NCBI RefSeq assembly: GCF_003855155.1
Contig: NZ_CP034073.1
Location: 930,001-994,000 of the forward strand
DNA length: 64,000 bases
Direction of reading: 5' to 3'
From: Shewanella psychromarinicola
Lineage (GTDB): Bacteria > Pseudomonadota > Gammaproteobacteria > Enterobacterales > Shewanellaceae
Below the pieces are notes generated by a model. The model ran no database searches and was not told where the DNA came from. It was given only the letters and a program-made list of their open reading frames with translations. The position numbers and the translations under genes were made by a program. The stretch's first letter is position 1, and each line of letters begins with the position of its first letter. Of this stretch, positions 28,117 to 37,346 are shown piece by piece.

Positions 28117-28878
28117 ATGATTTCAGCGTTATCAGCTAGGTTCAACATCTTATGCTTAAGTGCATTATTGACGTTGATAATATCTTGTAACGCTATGACT
28201 GAAACACTGGAACTCTCCACTCTTGAATGGCCACCATTCACAGGATCACAATTAATTGATGCTGGAATTACCAGTCAAATAGTTGAACAAGCATTAAGCT
28301 ATGAAGGGCATAAGCTTAACGTCACGGTTTTACCCTGGAATCGTGCCATACGAATGGTGAAGATAGGCAAGATTGTTGGTTATTTCCCTGAATATATGAT
28401 GACTTCAAATGATTTTCTATTTTCTAATTCTTTAGGAATGAGTCCGATAGGCTTACTTGAACGTAAAGCAAAGCCTATCATTTGGAGTAAAGAGAGTGAC
28501 TTAAACCAATATGTATTAGGGGTTGTTAATGGCTTTGTGAATACGGTAAAAATCGATAAAATGATACTTGATGGAAGTCAGAAATATGAAACAGCCAACA
28601 ATGAGAGACAAAACATATTGAAATTGGCAGCTGGACGTATTGATACCATAGTGATTGACGTCAATGTCTACCAGTATTTGAAGTCAGATCCACAAGTAGC
28701 AAAAATTACCTCCCTTGTGCAAATGAACAAAAAAGTTCTAAAACAGAAGAGTTTACACATTGCATTTGGTAATAATCCGCAGGGGGAAAAGTGGCTAGCG
28801 ATTATTAATAGAGGCCTATCAAAATTTGATGTCCAAGCCACTCTGGATGCTTCAATACAGAAGACAATTCAGCCGTAA
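28117..28878 (+). CDS. Periplasmic substrate-binding protein, amino-acid type (SBP_bac_3)
   Basis: A 253-residue protein of the type II periplasmic binding fold (transporter substrate-binding domain), with start LELSTLEWPPFTGSQL, the ligand-lobe LPWNRAIRMVKIGKIVGYFP, and the second lobe with VLGVVNGF and GRIDTIVIDVNVYQYL. It has a cleavable signal or lipoprotein-like N-terminus (LLTLIISCNAMTETLE; Cys24 in IISC could be a lipobox). No permease or ATPase gene is nearby. Such orphan binding proteins are frequent in Shewanella, and may feed another transporter or act as a sensor. An AGGGAG ribosome-binding site precedes the ATG. Confidence 0.75.
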   Translation: MISALSARFNILCLSALLTLIISCNAMTETLELSTLEWPPFTGSQLIDAGITSQIVEQALSYEGHKLNVTVLPWNRAIRMVKIGKIVGYFPEYMMTSNDFLFSNSLGMSPIGLLERKAKPIIWSKESDLNQYVLGVVNGFVNTVKIDKMILDGSQKYETANNERQNILKLAAGRIDTIVIDVNVYQYLKSDPQVAKITSLVQMNKKVLKQKSLHIAFGNNPQGEKWLAIINRGLSKFDVQATLDASIQKTIQP

Positions 28879-29200
28879 TGGGGATAGGGTATTAGGTAAA
28901 GGCTCCCTAATATGTTGTCAACGCAAGCTAGTTGATGTGGAACCACTGTGCTATATGGAGTGTCTATGCATGGCCATGTTGCTTCATCTCGGGCCACTGG
29001 GCCGAAAACCAAACTGGGCAAACCTATCGGCTAATGTTGAAATTCGCTTAAGCTAGGCGCTATTGAGGCAATTCTTGCCCTTATTATATTACCGCCAAAA
29101 AAATAACCTTAATCGTTAATCGTGAGTTAGGTGACCGCAAAGCATCACCATGAGAAATAACACCATTAAGAGGGCGACGCCAATAACTGAAATCGCCCCA
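28879..29200. other. Intergenic region without recognisable gene
   Basis: About 320 bases between the binding-protein gene and the chemotaxis receptor gene. I see no gene, terminator or promoter I can support here. Confidence 0.3.
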
Positions 29201-29236
29201 ATAAATGCTTAAATTAATGCTTAAATAAATGCTTAA
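29201..29236. repeat. Three 12-bp tandem repeats at the receptor stop codon
   Basis: ATAAATGCTTAA (29201-29212), ATTAATGCTTAA (29213-29224) and ATAAATGCTTAA (29225-29236) are adjacent. The last copy contains the receptor stop codon, and each copy carries a TAA in the same frame on the minus strand, giving three tandem stops. Confidence 0.75.
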
Positions 29237-30636
29237 ACAATCAAATCCTTCATTAAACCTTCCAACACATCCGCCTGACGGCTCAAACGCTCGATTTCTG
29301 AAGCCGTGGTAGTCACTAAGTCCATCACTTGAATAGAGCTACTTCTGACAGAGTCGACATCACTGGCAATATTATCGGCCACAGCACCTTGCTCTTCAGC
29401 CGCGGCGGCAATTTCTAAACTTCTATCGGAGATATGCTGATTTTGCTCGGCAATCTCACTAATACTTTGGCTGGCATAAGTCATCAACTGTTCGCTTGAT
29501 CCCGCTTCGGTGACTGTTTTCGCCATCACGCTCATCACACTTTGGCTATTGGTCTGCAGGGTTTCAATGATTTTTTGGATCTCAACTGTCGCCGTTTGAG
29601 TTCTACCCGCTAAGGTTTTCACTTCACTGGCAACCACTGAGAATCCGCGGCCATGTTCGCCTGCTCGAGCAGCTTCAATTGCAGCATTAAGGGCCAGCAA
29701 GTTAGTTTGGTCAGAGATGGCATTAATCGTTGCAATCACATCACCAATTTTAGTCGCACTGGTATCGAGTTCAGCAACGGCAACAGAGGCACCACGAACT
29801 TCGCCAGCCAAATGATTAATCTCTACTAATGTTTTTTGGATCTGAGCTTGTCCTTGCGTGGTTTTTTCTGTTGCACGCGATATTTGCGTCGACGATTCTT
29901 GGGCGTGACTGGCAACCTCTCTGATCGAGACCGCCATTTCTTCAGTGGCACTGGCTAGCGAATCAATGCGGTCTTGCTGCACGCTGGCCAACTGGGTATT
30001 TTCATCACTACGAACACGTAACTGGGCACTAATTTGTTGAATAAGCGCAACCGCTTCTTGAGTGGTTTTCACCAACAGATGCTCTCGCTCTGAAACCCGA
30101 TCAACGGTTCTGGCGATCAAATTGAATTCATTTCGTGATGGCGCATAACCAATACGAGCAGCAAGATCGCCCTCGGCTAACTTTCTCAATGCTTCATAAA
30201 TATGAAATAGGCCGCCGCCAATAAACGTCTTAATATAGTGGGAGCAAACAAGCATCAACAATAAACTAAGGCATATAGCAATGATGTGCCACAGGCCTAA
30301 TCCAGTCAAAAAGCTGTTGCTACCAACATAACTGAGTGAATAATCCTGACCTGACACCTGAGCTGAAATATCAGTATTACGGTCAATTTTGATCGCGGAA
30401 TGTTGCAGTACTGGCGCCAATTCGGCTGCGGATAATTGAGTAGCAGATGCCAATTTGGCAATCACATCGACTTGTTTTTGCGCCTCCACAGTACGCTGCG
30501 AAGATGCGGCGTCAGTCAAACTCACGCCAATAACCACAATAGCAAACAATGCAGTGAAGAAAAGAACAAGAAAATTTTCCTGTAGTTTTACGTTGATCAG
30601 ATATTTATCTACCCAACGGAATGCAACCTCTTTCAC
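29233..30636 (-). CDS. Methyl-accepting chemotaxis protein
   Basis: A 467-residue chemoreceptor. The first transmembrane helix (about 20-42, [20 protein letters not shown]) is followed by a short periplasmic region of about 70 residues (DAASSQ to SFLTG), too small for a typical four-helix sensor, then a second helix ([20 protein letters not shown]). A HAMP-like segment follows ([12 protein letters not shown]). The signalling tip is [20 protein letters not shown] then [18 protein letters not shown], with H replacing the usual Q in AGEQGRGF and S replacing D in VADEV. No C-terminal CheR/CheB pentapeptide is present. It should signal through CheA/CheW; the ligand is unknown. Confidence 0.92.
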   Translation of the reverse strand: MKEVAFRWVDKYLINVKLQENFLVLFFTALFAIVVIGVSLTDAASSQRTVEAQKQVDVIAKLASATQLSAAELAPVLQHSAIKIDRNTDISAQVSGQDYSLSYVGSNSFLTGLGLWHIIAICLSLLLMLVCSHYIKTFIGGGLFHIYEALRKLAEGDLAARIGYAPSRNEFNLIARTVDRVSEREHLLVKTTQEAVALIQQISAQLRVRSDENTQLASVQQDRIDSLASATEEMAVSIREVASHAQESSTQISRATEKTTQGQAQIQKTLVEINHLAGEVRGASVAVAELDTSATKIGDVIATINAISDQTNLLALNAAIEAARAGEHGRGFSVVASEVKTLAGRTQTATVEIQKIIETLQTNSQSVMSVMAKTVTEAGSSEQLMTYASQSISEIAEQNQHISDRSLEIAAAAEEQGAVADNIASDVDSVRSSSIQVMDLVTTTASEIERLSRQADVLEGLMKDLIV

Positions 30637-31026
30637 GATGATATCTCCAACAAAAAAATGAAACAGTGACTACCGAGTGTGGCTTACAAGGTTCCTTCAG
30701 CCAGTATTATTGATATACAAAACACTCAACTCGATGAATGTTATAAACAATATATGACTATCGCTATCAGATAATTCTAAATAACTAAAGTGATGCCTAG
30801 ATCACAAAGAATGTTACTCATGACACTTATGGCAACTGAATAATCACAAACTGATAACCTTAGCCAAAGGGGCGTTGTGGTATAAAGAATCGTAAGTATG
30901 TCCCGAAATATTGCCTCAGCAAGCTACGCCCGCAATAAACGAGCCCAACAAGAAATGACTTAGCGGATCCCGTCCTTGCAAGATTAGAGATAACGTTATC
31001 ATTATCCCGAGCTTAGGTGAGTATCA
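30637..31026. other. Intergenic region upstream of the receptor gene
   Basis: 390 bases with no gene I can support. It is the upstream region of the chemotaxis receptor gene and the downstream region of the AraC gene. TAACGTTA near 30992 is a short palindrome. No clear terminator was found. Confidence 0.3.
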
Positions 31027-31815
31027 TTAGTAAGCATTTAACCCGTTCATATATTTCATCGGTGATGTTTTCATGACTTTTTTAAACATGGTAATAAACG
31101 CACTTACCGACTCATAGCCTAATAACTCAGAAACCTGTTGCACACTTTGGTTGTCTGAGAGCGCTTGCAGCGAAGTAATAATATGCAGCTGCGTTCGCCA
31201 TTTCCCAAATGTCATCCCGGTTTCTTTTGTAATCAGTCGCGCCAATGTGCGCTCTGTTAATGCAAATTGTTCGGCCCATTGCGGCAGTGTTTTTCTCTCG
31301 CCAGGCTGACTTATCAATTGTTGGCTCATCGCCTGAATGACCCTATTTTTAGAGAGTACAAAATCTAAATGCTGAATAGGCATCTCAGTAAGTTGCTCAA
31401 ATAATACCTGCGCAAGCCGGGCGGTTTTGCTGTGTGAACCGTAATGCTGATTGCTCCCAGCAAGCGCAAACATCAGCTCTTTAACTAAGGGCGTAATCGC
31501 CAAGGTGCAGGTATTTTGTGGCATACCGGGCATATTGCCATCAATAAATAAGTGGCATAACTCAGCGTTATCTGACGCGCGGTTACTATGAACTTTATTT
31601 GCTGGGATCCAAATAGCACTATGGGTTGGCACCATCCACATTTTTGCCGATACCTCACAGGTGACATAACCATGCAAAGCTAAAATTAGCTGCCCTTTGG
31701 GATGAGTGTGTAAAGGAATTTCATGGCTAGCACAAGCCTGCTCTATTTTGGCTATAATGGGTTGGTCCATATATTCAAAATTTTTGATTTCATCCCAGCC
31801 AATGGTTTCAAACAT
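31027..31815 (-). CDS. AraC family regulator, NimR (YeaM)-like
   Basis: A 262-residue regulator with an N-terminal cupin (HEIPLHTHPKGQLILALHGY and MWMVPTHSAIWIPANKVHS) and a C-terminal AraC DNA-binding domain (LPQWAEQFALTERTLARLI and VSELLGYESVSAFITMFKKV). The cupin pattern, with HxHxKGQL and the WIPA box, is the NimR type, which in E. coli represses the divergent gene nimT. The gene here is also divergent from a NimT/CynX-type exporter, with 106 bases between start codons. That context supports autorepression and local control. Confidence 0.85.
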   Translation of the reverse strand: MFETIGWDEIKNFEYMDQPIIAKIEQACASHEIPLHTHPKGQLILALHGYVTCEVSAKMWMVPTHSAIWIPANKVHSNRASDNAELCHLFIDGNMPGMPQNTCTLAITPLVKELMFALAGSNQHYGSHSKTARLAQVLFEQLTEMPIQHLDFVLSKNRVIQAMSQQLISQPGERKTLPQWAEQFALTERTLARLITKETGMTFGKWRTQLHIITSLQALSDNQSVQQVSELLGYESVSAFITMFKKVMKTSPMKYMNGLNAY

Positions 31816-31921
31816 AGTTTTGTCAGTTTTTAGTTATTTAATGTCACTATTTCTAAATTATATCGCCCGCAAAATCTTTATACTAGCGGCCATTATTTTG
31901 CTACAAAAACAAAAGCACCTT

Positions 31922-33130
31922 ATGACGGCACTTACGTTAACTCAAAAACCGCAATCTCGCTTCTCAGGCATATTGCTGGTGATAGGTATTTTGCTTATTG
32001 CGGCTAATTTACGCGCCCCTTTTACCGGTATTGCGCCAGTGCTGGAGCAAATTATTAGTCACTTTGGCCTAACCGATCCTCAAGCAGGTTACTTAACCAC
32101 ATTACCGTTAATTGCCTTTGCTGTTATTTCACCCATGGCGGCTTTTTTTGCTCGAAAACAAGGCTTAGAGCATGCCTTGTTTGCCGCGTTAATCCTGATA
32201 TTGTTAGGCATTGCGACTCGTTTTATCAATTCATCAACCATGCTATTTATCGGTACCGCCATTATTGGCGTAGGCATTGCGATTGCTAACGTATTATTAC
32301 CAAGCCTCATTAAACGTGATTTTGCCACTAAAGTGGCACTCATGACCTCGGCCTACGTGCTGACGATGGGGGTAACATCAGGTGGTTTTTCTGCGTTGGT
32401 ATTCCCGCTTAGTCAACTAAACGGTTTGGGCTGGCAACTGGCACTTGGCTCGGCAGGCATCATCACGGTTGCCAGCTTAATTGTGTGGACAGCACAACTG
32501 GGCAAACACACTAAACCGACCTATTGCGCACACCAATCGGCACCATCAAAAAGTGTATGGCGTTATTTATTAGCCTGGCAAATTAGTTTGTTATTAGGCC
32601 TAAACTCATTTCTGAATTACATCATCATTACTTGGTTGCCAAGCATATTGACCGATACCGGCCACTCGGCCGTTGAAGCGGGGGCGTATCATGGCGCTTT
32701 TCAAATAGCGACAGCATTACCTGGCTTAGTATTAATACCACTGCTGGCGAAGTTAAAAGATCAAAGCGCGCTGAGCTTTATTCTGGCACTACTGAGCGCC
32801 GGCAGCGCACTTGGGCTGCTGTATATGCCTCACTTTGCCTTTGTATGGACGCTAATGCTGGGCTTTTGCTCTGGGGCGTGTTTTATTTTGGGGCTGTCGT
32901 TTATTAGTTTACGCACCGATGACCCGCATCAAGCTGCGTCACTTTCTGGTATGTCGCAAAGTGTCGGTTATTTACTGGCGGCAGTTGGTCCCATGGTGGC
33001 AGGCGCGCTGCACACTTCAACAGGCAATTGGGATGCGCCATTATGGTTATGTGCTATTGCAGCTGTGTTGTGTGCGTTATGCGGTTTCGCTGGCGGCAGA
33101 AATACCACCTTACATAAGTCGGCTAGCTAA
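31922..33130 (+). CDS. MFS transporter of the NimT/CynX family
   Basis: A 402-residue major facilitator transporter with about twelve hydrophobic segments. ATG 31922 is chosen because the longer frame would extend 72 codons across the regulator gene on the other strand. The family signature is at the start, LLIAANLRAPFTGIAPVLEQ, and the second half has SFLNYIIITWLPSIL and GMSQSVGYLLAAVGPMVAG. E. coli NimT exports 2-nitroimidazole and CynX is linked to cyanate; the true substrate here is unknown. It is divergent from the NimR-like gene and ends at a hairpin shared with the next gene. Confidence 0.88.
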   Translation: MTALTLTQKPQSRFSGILLVIGILLIAANLRAPFTGIAPVLEQIISHFGLTDPQAGYLTTLPLIAFAVISPMAAFFARKQGLEHALFAALILILLGIATRFINSSTMLFIGTAIIGVGIAIANVLLPSLIKRDFATKVALMTSAYVLTMGVTSGGFSALVFPLSQLNGLGWQLALGSAGIITVASLIVWTAQLGKHTKPTYCAHQSAPSKSVWRYLLAWQISLLLGLNSFLNYIIITWLPSILTDTGHSAVEAGAYHGAFQIATALPGLVLIPLLAKLKDQSALSFILALLSAGSALGLLYMPHFAFVWTLMLGFCSGACFILGLSFISLRTDDPHQAASLSGMSQSVGYLLAAVGPMVAGALHTSTGNWDAPLWLCAIAAVLCALCGFAGGRNTTLHKSAS

Positions 33131-33137
33131 AAAACCA

Positions 33138-33173
33138 CAAATCGGCTACTTCGAAATCGTGATAGCCGATTTG
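33138..33173. terminator. Hairpin between convergent NimT-like and Sel1 genes
   Basis: CAAATCGGCTA (33138-33148) and TAGCCGATTTG (33163-33173) form a perfect 11-bp stem with a 14-base loop, between two convergent genes. The T-run is short, so termination may be weak. Confidence 0.6.
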
Positions 33174-33186
33174 CTATTGGAAAACA

Positions 33187-35229
33187 TTAAAGACTTCGGT
33201 TGAGATATTTAAGCGCTTTTTCATTACCTAATTCAGCACTTTGCTTTATCCATTTATCACCTTCAACTTGATCTTGGTTGCCAATCAATCGCTTTCCCAA
33301 AGCATATTGAGCATCGTTCTGTTCAAGCTCAGCGGCTTTAGTTAACCAACTCAAACCGAGCTTTTCGTTAACCGCTACCCCTTCGCCATTCAAATAAATT
33401 TCACTAAGATTCACCATGGCAATTATTCCACCCCAGTCTATAGAGGCTTCATAGAGTGAAATTGCTTTGTGTATATCTTGTGGCACACCCGTTCCTAAGC
33501 GATACATTTCGCCCAGGTTATTAGCAGCAGTGAGCTGCTTATTGGCGATTGCCCTTTCAAAGTGCAACTTAGCTTTTTGATAATCTTGTTCAACTACATC
33601 GCCGAAAAAGTATAGATTACCAATAAGCGCATCTGCATCGGCCTTTTCTATTCGTGCATATTCACGGTAAAGCTCAAACCCCTTATCGAGGTCTTTGGCT
33701 ACACCCTCACCTTTTAGATATAACTTGGCTAGCCTAATACATGAATAAGAACTTGAAAGACTTTGTTGATACCAGTTAATGGCCTTTTGAATATTATGAT
33801 GTTCTGGACTTGCAGTTTCATATATCCAACCAAGATTCGAACCAGTCTGTTGACGCCCTAGCTCATATGCTTTTTCAAAGTAAATAATGGCTTTGTCAAA
33901 ATCATGAGTAACCTCGGAACTTTGCGAATAAATAACCCCATTATAATAAGCTGAGTTAGCACTATGGTTAACTGAATCCAATAGATATGATAGCGCTAAC
34001 TTATCATTCTTCTCAGTCCCTTTACCTAAATGATAACTAATACCCAGATGCTTATAAGCGGCTTTAAAGCCTAAATCTGCAGCTTTCTTAAGGTAATAAA
34101 ATGATTGTTTATCATCTTGTTGCACACCATTGCCGAAACGATACATTACACCTAAGTTTGTGAGTGCATTTGGATTACCTAATGAAGCTGCTTTATAAAA
34201 AAGCGGTACCGCAGTTGATAAATCTTTCTCTACTTTTTCACCGTTTAAATAGAGTGCTGCAATATTATTTAACGCGAGCGCATTACCTTGATCGGCAGCC
34301 ATCTTATAGAGTTGTAAAGCTGTTTGAATGTTTTGGGAAACATACTCACCATTTTCATAAAACATACCCAAATTGACTTGCGAGTCTGCGTCACCAAGCT
34401 CTGCGGCTTTATGATAAAGCTCTACAGCAGCTAATTTATCCTCACCAACATTCCAGCCAAAATCATATGTTTTAGCAAGATAACCAACAGCAAAAGGATA
34501 ATTATGCTCTACAGCAATGGCTAAATATTCATGTCCAAGTTGGATGTTTTTGTCAGCTCCAGCCCCATTAATATACATGAGAGCAAGGTTATACTGCGCA
34601 ATTGCTGAATCACTATCAGCCGCCAATTTGTACCATCTAAAAGCTTGCTGTTGATCATTTTGTTCAAAGTCATAAAGATAAGCTAGCCCCAAATAACAAG
34701 GTACTTGTTCTGACTCCGCCCCCATAAGGAAGTTAGCCTCGGCTTTGTGTAAATCTTGATAACTTGGTTCATCTAGATACAGGTACCCTAACTCGCAATT
34801 TGCCATGGCAAACTTTTGATTAAGTGCTTTTTGATAATAGAAAATTGCTTTATCAAGATCTTTTTCTACAAATTCACCTTCACGATAAAAAGAAGCCAAA
34901 TTAACAAAGGATTGAGGGTCATTTTGTTTCGCGGCTTTATTATACCAATGGAATGCAAGAGCATTATCTTCTTTAACCCCTAAAGCACCTAGGTCATAAA
35001 TCAACCCCAATTCACCCTGAGCTCTAGCATTACCGTCATTTGCTGCTTGCTGATAGAGTGTTAATGCTTTCTCTGGCTGATTGTTCTTATAATACGACTC
35101 TGCTAAACGTAATTTATCATCACTGCTATGAAGATTCGTATCCGTTTTGGTTTTGTCATTATTGCTAGATGTCGATGAACAAGCAGCTAAAAGTCCAGCG
35201 ATCAGAGTGATAAGAAGAAGGTGATACAT
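33187..35229 (-). CDS. Sel1-repeat lipoprotein
   Basis: A 680-residue lipoprotein made almost entirely of Sel1-like (TPR-related) helical repeats. The signal MYHLLLITLIAGLLAACSS has the lipobox LAAC with Cys17. After a short linker rich in Ser, Asn and Asp, about 16 to 17 repeats of roughly 36 residues follow, with the pattern AxxxxxxLGxxYxxGxGVxxDxxxAxxWxxxA (for example YRFGNGVQQDDKQSFYYLKK). Such solenoids bind partner proteins, and many are linked to envelope stress or cell-wall functions. It has no catalytic domain. The partner is unknown. Confidence 0.88.
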   Translation of the reverse strand: MYHLLLITLIAGLLAACSSTSSNNDKTKTDTNLHSSDDKLRLAESYYKNNQPEKALTLYQQAANDGNARAQGELGLIYDLGALGVKEDNALAFHWYNKAAKQNDPQSFVNLASFYREGEFVEKDLDKAIFYYQKALNQKFAMANCELGYLYLDEPSYQDLHKAEANFLMGAESEQVPCYLGLAYLYDFEQNDQQQAFRWYKLAADSDSAIAQYNLALMYINGAGADKNIQLGHEYLAIAVEHNYPFAVGYLAKTYDFGWNVGEDKLAAVELYHKAAELGDADSQVNLGMFYENGEYVSQNIQTALQLYKMAADQGNALALNNIAALYLNGEKVEKDLSTAVPLFYKAASLGNPNALTNLGVMYRFGNGVQQDDKQSFYYLKKAADLGFKAAYKHLGISYHLGKGTEKNDKLALSYLLDSVNHSANSAYYNGVIYSQSSEVTHDFDKAIIYFEKAYELGRQQTGSNLGWIYETASPEHHNIQKAINWYQQSLSSSYSCIRLAKLYLKGEGVAKDLDKGFELYREYARIEKADADALIGNLYFFGDVVEQDYQKAKLHFERAIANKQLTAANNLGEMYRLGTGVPQDIHKAISLYEASIDWGGIIAMVNLSEIYLNGEGVAVNEKLGLSWLTKAAELEQNDAQYALGKRLIGNQDQVEGDKWIKQSAELGNEKALKYLNRSL

Positions 35230-35455
35230 GTTATTCCTTTAACGATAATTTAGCATTTCAACATCATGACTAGTGAGCCCACAATAATAAATATCACTCA
35301 GGTTACTGTTTGGTTTTTATTATAAAAACATTTAATATCATGAAGTTATTAAACTTCCATTTATTCCGCACAACAAAGTTCTACATAAGCGTCATGCTCT
35401 ATATATGGGTTCAGCGACACAAGTGGCACACTAACTTCTGCCTTCAAAATAGAAG

Positions 35456-36295
35456 CTATTTCATCGCAGCGCGAACATACACGTCAAAACGATTTTTCTT
35501 ACTTGCGATGATCATGCTGGGTTTTACCCCATCAAGATCGCCGGCGTAATCTGGACGCTTTACTACGACTCTTTTTGTGGCTAAGGCGATTGCGGGGGCT
35601 AATAGTCCATCAGCATCGAGGTCTGCGCCGACTAAGGTTTGGAACACGCGCATCTCTTTTTTAACCAGAGCTGATTTTTCGCGGTGTGGGTACATCGGGT
35701 CGAGGTAAACCACATCAATTTCGCTGACGTTAGTGCTAGTGCTAGTTTTCACTACATCGGCTAATGCATTAATACTTGAACCGTGAAATAAGCTCATCCG
35801 CTCGCGCATCCACTGACCGATTTCGGCATCTTCATAGGCTCGGCGTAAACCGTCTTCTAACAAGGCTGCGACCACGGGATTACGTTCAACCATAATGACC
35901 TTACAACCTAGGCTGGCCAGTACAAATGCATCACGGCCTAAGCCAGCAGTGCCATCGACAACGGTCGGCGTGACGCCTTGCTTTAGTCCGACCGCTTTGG
36001 CAATTGATTGGCCTCGACCGCCACCAAACTTGCGGCGATGCGCCACTGCACCAGAGACAAAATCGACACTAATGCCGTCAAGCTTAGGCTCATCACGCTT
36101 ATGCAAACTTAAGCAATTTTGCTCAAAACGCAATTCAAAAGCAGCGTTGTTGTCCCACACCAAGTGCCAGCGCTGGGCGATATCGACTAATGAAGGATAC
36201 TGCTGATTAAAGAAGATAGGTGTCTGCAACAAGATGATTACCATGCCAATGTAAGAAACTACGCCATTATGCCAAAAGCCATCACCAGTGAACAC
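35456..36295 (-). CDS. rsmJ: 16S rRNA (guanine1516-N2)-methyltransferase RsmJ
   Basis: SAM-dependent methyltransferase that modifies G1516 of 16S rRNA. SAM-binding motif I is [20 protein letters not shown], followed by [18 protein letters not shown]. The catalytic loop is [20 protein letters not shown], the RsmJ signature. The substrate-binding start [18 protein letters not shown] is also typical. The GTG start at 36295 follows GAGGTATAG and gives 279 residues; family members are about 250, so a later start (ATG 36244) is possible. Divergent from rlmJ, with 78 bases between the starts. Confidence 0.93.
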   Translation of the reverse strand: MFTGDGFWHNGVVSYIGMVIILLQTPIFFNQQYPSLVDIAQRWHLVWDNNAAFELRFEQNCLSLHKRDEPKLDGISVDFVSGAVAHRRKFGGGRGQSIAKAVGLKQGVTPTVVDGTAGLGRDAFVLASLGCKVIMVERNPVVAALLEDGLRRAYEDAEIGQWMRERMSLFHGSSINALADVVKTSTSTNVSEIDVVYLDPMYPHREKSALVKKEMRVFQTLVGADLDADGLLAPAIALATKRVVVKRPDYAGDLDGVKPSMIIASKKNRFDVYVRAAMK

Positions 36296-36373
36296 CTATA
36301 CCTCGCGCGCTAGACCACTTATAATGTCACTATTACACAGTTTTACTGTCTCATTTAGTTAATGGAAACGCCC

Positions 36374-37219
36374 ATGCTCAGTTATCGTCACGGTTATCAT
36401 GCAGGCAATTATGCCGATGTACTTAAGCACGCAATGCTTATTCAAGTATTAAAAGCGATGCAGAAAAAAGATAAACCTTATGTGTATATCGATACTCATG
36501 CAGGCGCAGGCGCGTACTCGCTAACCGATGAGTTTGCCCAAAAGACCGGTGAATACTTAGAGGGTGTTGCCAAATTATGGGACCACGCTAATTTACCCAG
36601 CGCATTAGCCGATTATGTTGAATCGGTACGACACTTTAACGCTGAATTTGATGGCGAGTTAACGGTTTACCCTGGCTCACCGGCCATTGTCGATGTTGAA
36701 CTTCGCCCGCAAGACCGTATGGTGTTGCACGAACTGCACATTACTGATCATGAATTACTTGAAAATTATTTTATTAAAGACAAGCAAGTCAAAGTCATTA
36801 AAGGCGATGGTTTGCAGGGATTAATTGCCGCGGTACCGCCATTAGAGCGCCGCGGAGTAATATTAATTGACCCTAGCTATGAAATGAAAACTGACTATCA
36901 AGATGTTGCAGAAACCCTCATTAAAGCCCATAAGCGTTTTGCGACTGGGACATTTATTTTATGGTATCCGGTAGTGAAACGTGAGCAAACTGAGGCGATG
37001 TTAACCCTGCTCAAAAATAGCGGCATTAAGAAACAACTGCGTATTGAGCAAGCGATTAATGCCGACAGTGATGAGTTTGGCATGACGGCTGCTGGTTTAT
37101 GGGTGATTAATCCTCCTTGGCAAATGGATGTATTGGCTAAAGAAGCACTGGATTATTTAGCGCCTTTATTAGGCCATGCCGACGGAAAAACGACGGTAAA
37201 GTGGGAAGTGGGCGAATAA
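36374..37219 (+). CDS. rlmJ: 23S rRNA (adenine2030-N6)-methyltransferase RlmJ
   Basis: Modifies A2030 of 23S rRNA. ATG 36374 is the usual family start (MLSYRHGYHAGNYADVLKHA) and gives 281 residues, like E. coli RlmJ; an ATG four codons earlier is in frame. The SAM site is near YVYIDTHAGAGAYSL, and the catalytic motif is ILIDPSYEM, matching the family's DPPY with S in the third place. WYPVVKREQ and LWVINPPWQMD are further family blocks. Divergent partner of rsmJ. Confidence 0.94.
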   Translation: MLSYRHGYHAGNYADVLKHAMLIQVLKAMQKKDKPYVYIDTHAGAGAYSLTDEFAQKTGEYLEGVAKLWDHANLPSALADYVESVRHFNAEFDGELTVYPGSPAIVDVELRPQDRMVLHELHITDHELLENYFIKDKQVKVIKGDGLQGLIAAVPPLERRGVILIDPSYEMKTDYQDVAETLIKAHKRFATGTFILWYPVVKREQTEAMLTLLKNSGIKKQLRIEQAINADSDEFGMTAAGLWVINPPWQMDVLAKEALDYLAPLLGHADGKTTVKWEVGE

Positions 37220-37277
37220 TTATTATACCCATTCTATTCATTCTGCTGTACGGTTTTATTAATGAGTACTGATATAT

Positions 37278-37315
37278 AAAAATGCCCAAACAGCAGCAAC
37301 TGTTTGGGCATTTTT
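37278..37315. terminator. Bidirectional terminator between rlmJ and the M28 peptidase
   Basis: AAAAATGCCCAAACAG (37278-37293) pairs perfectly with CTGTTTGGGCATTTTT (37300-37315), with A-run and T-run on the two sides, between convergent genes. Confidence 0.92.
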
Positions 37316-37346
37316 GATGATTATCTTTAATATACATTACGGGTTT

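Noticed and set aside
33187..35229. Repeated segments read as a DNA repeat region
   Set aside because: They are diverged coding repeats of a Sel1 protein, without near-identical DNA copies.
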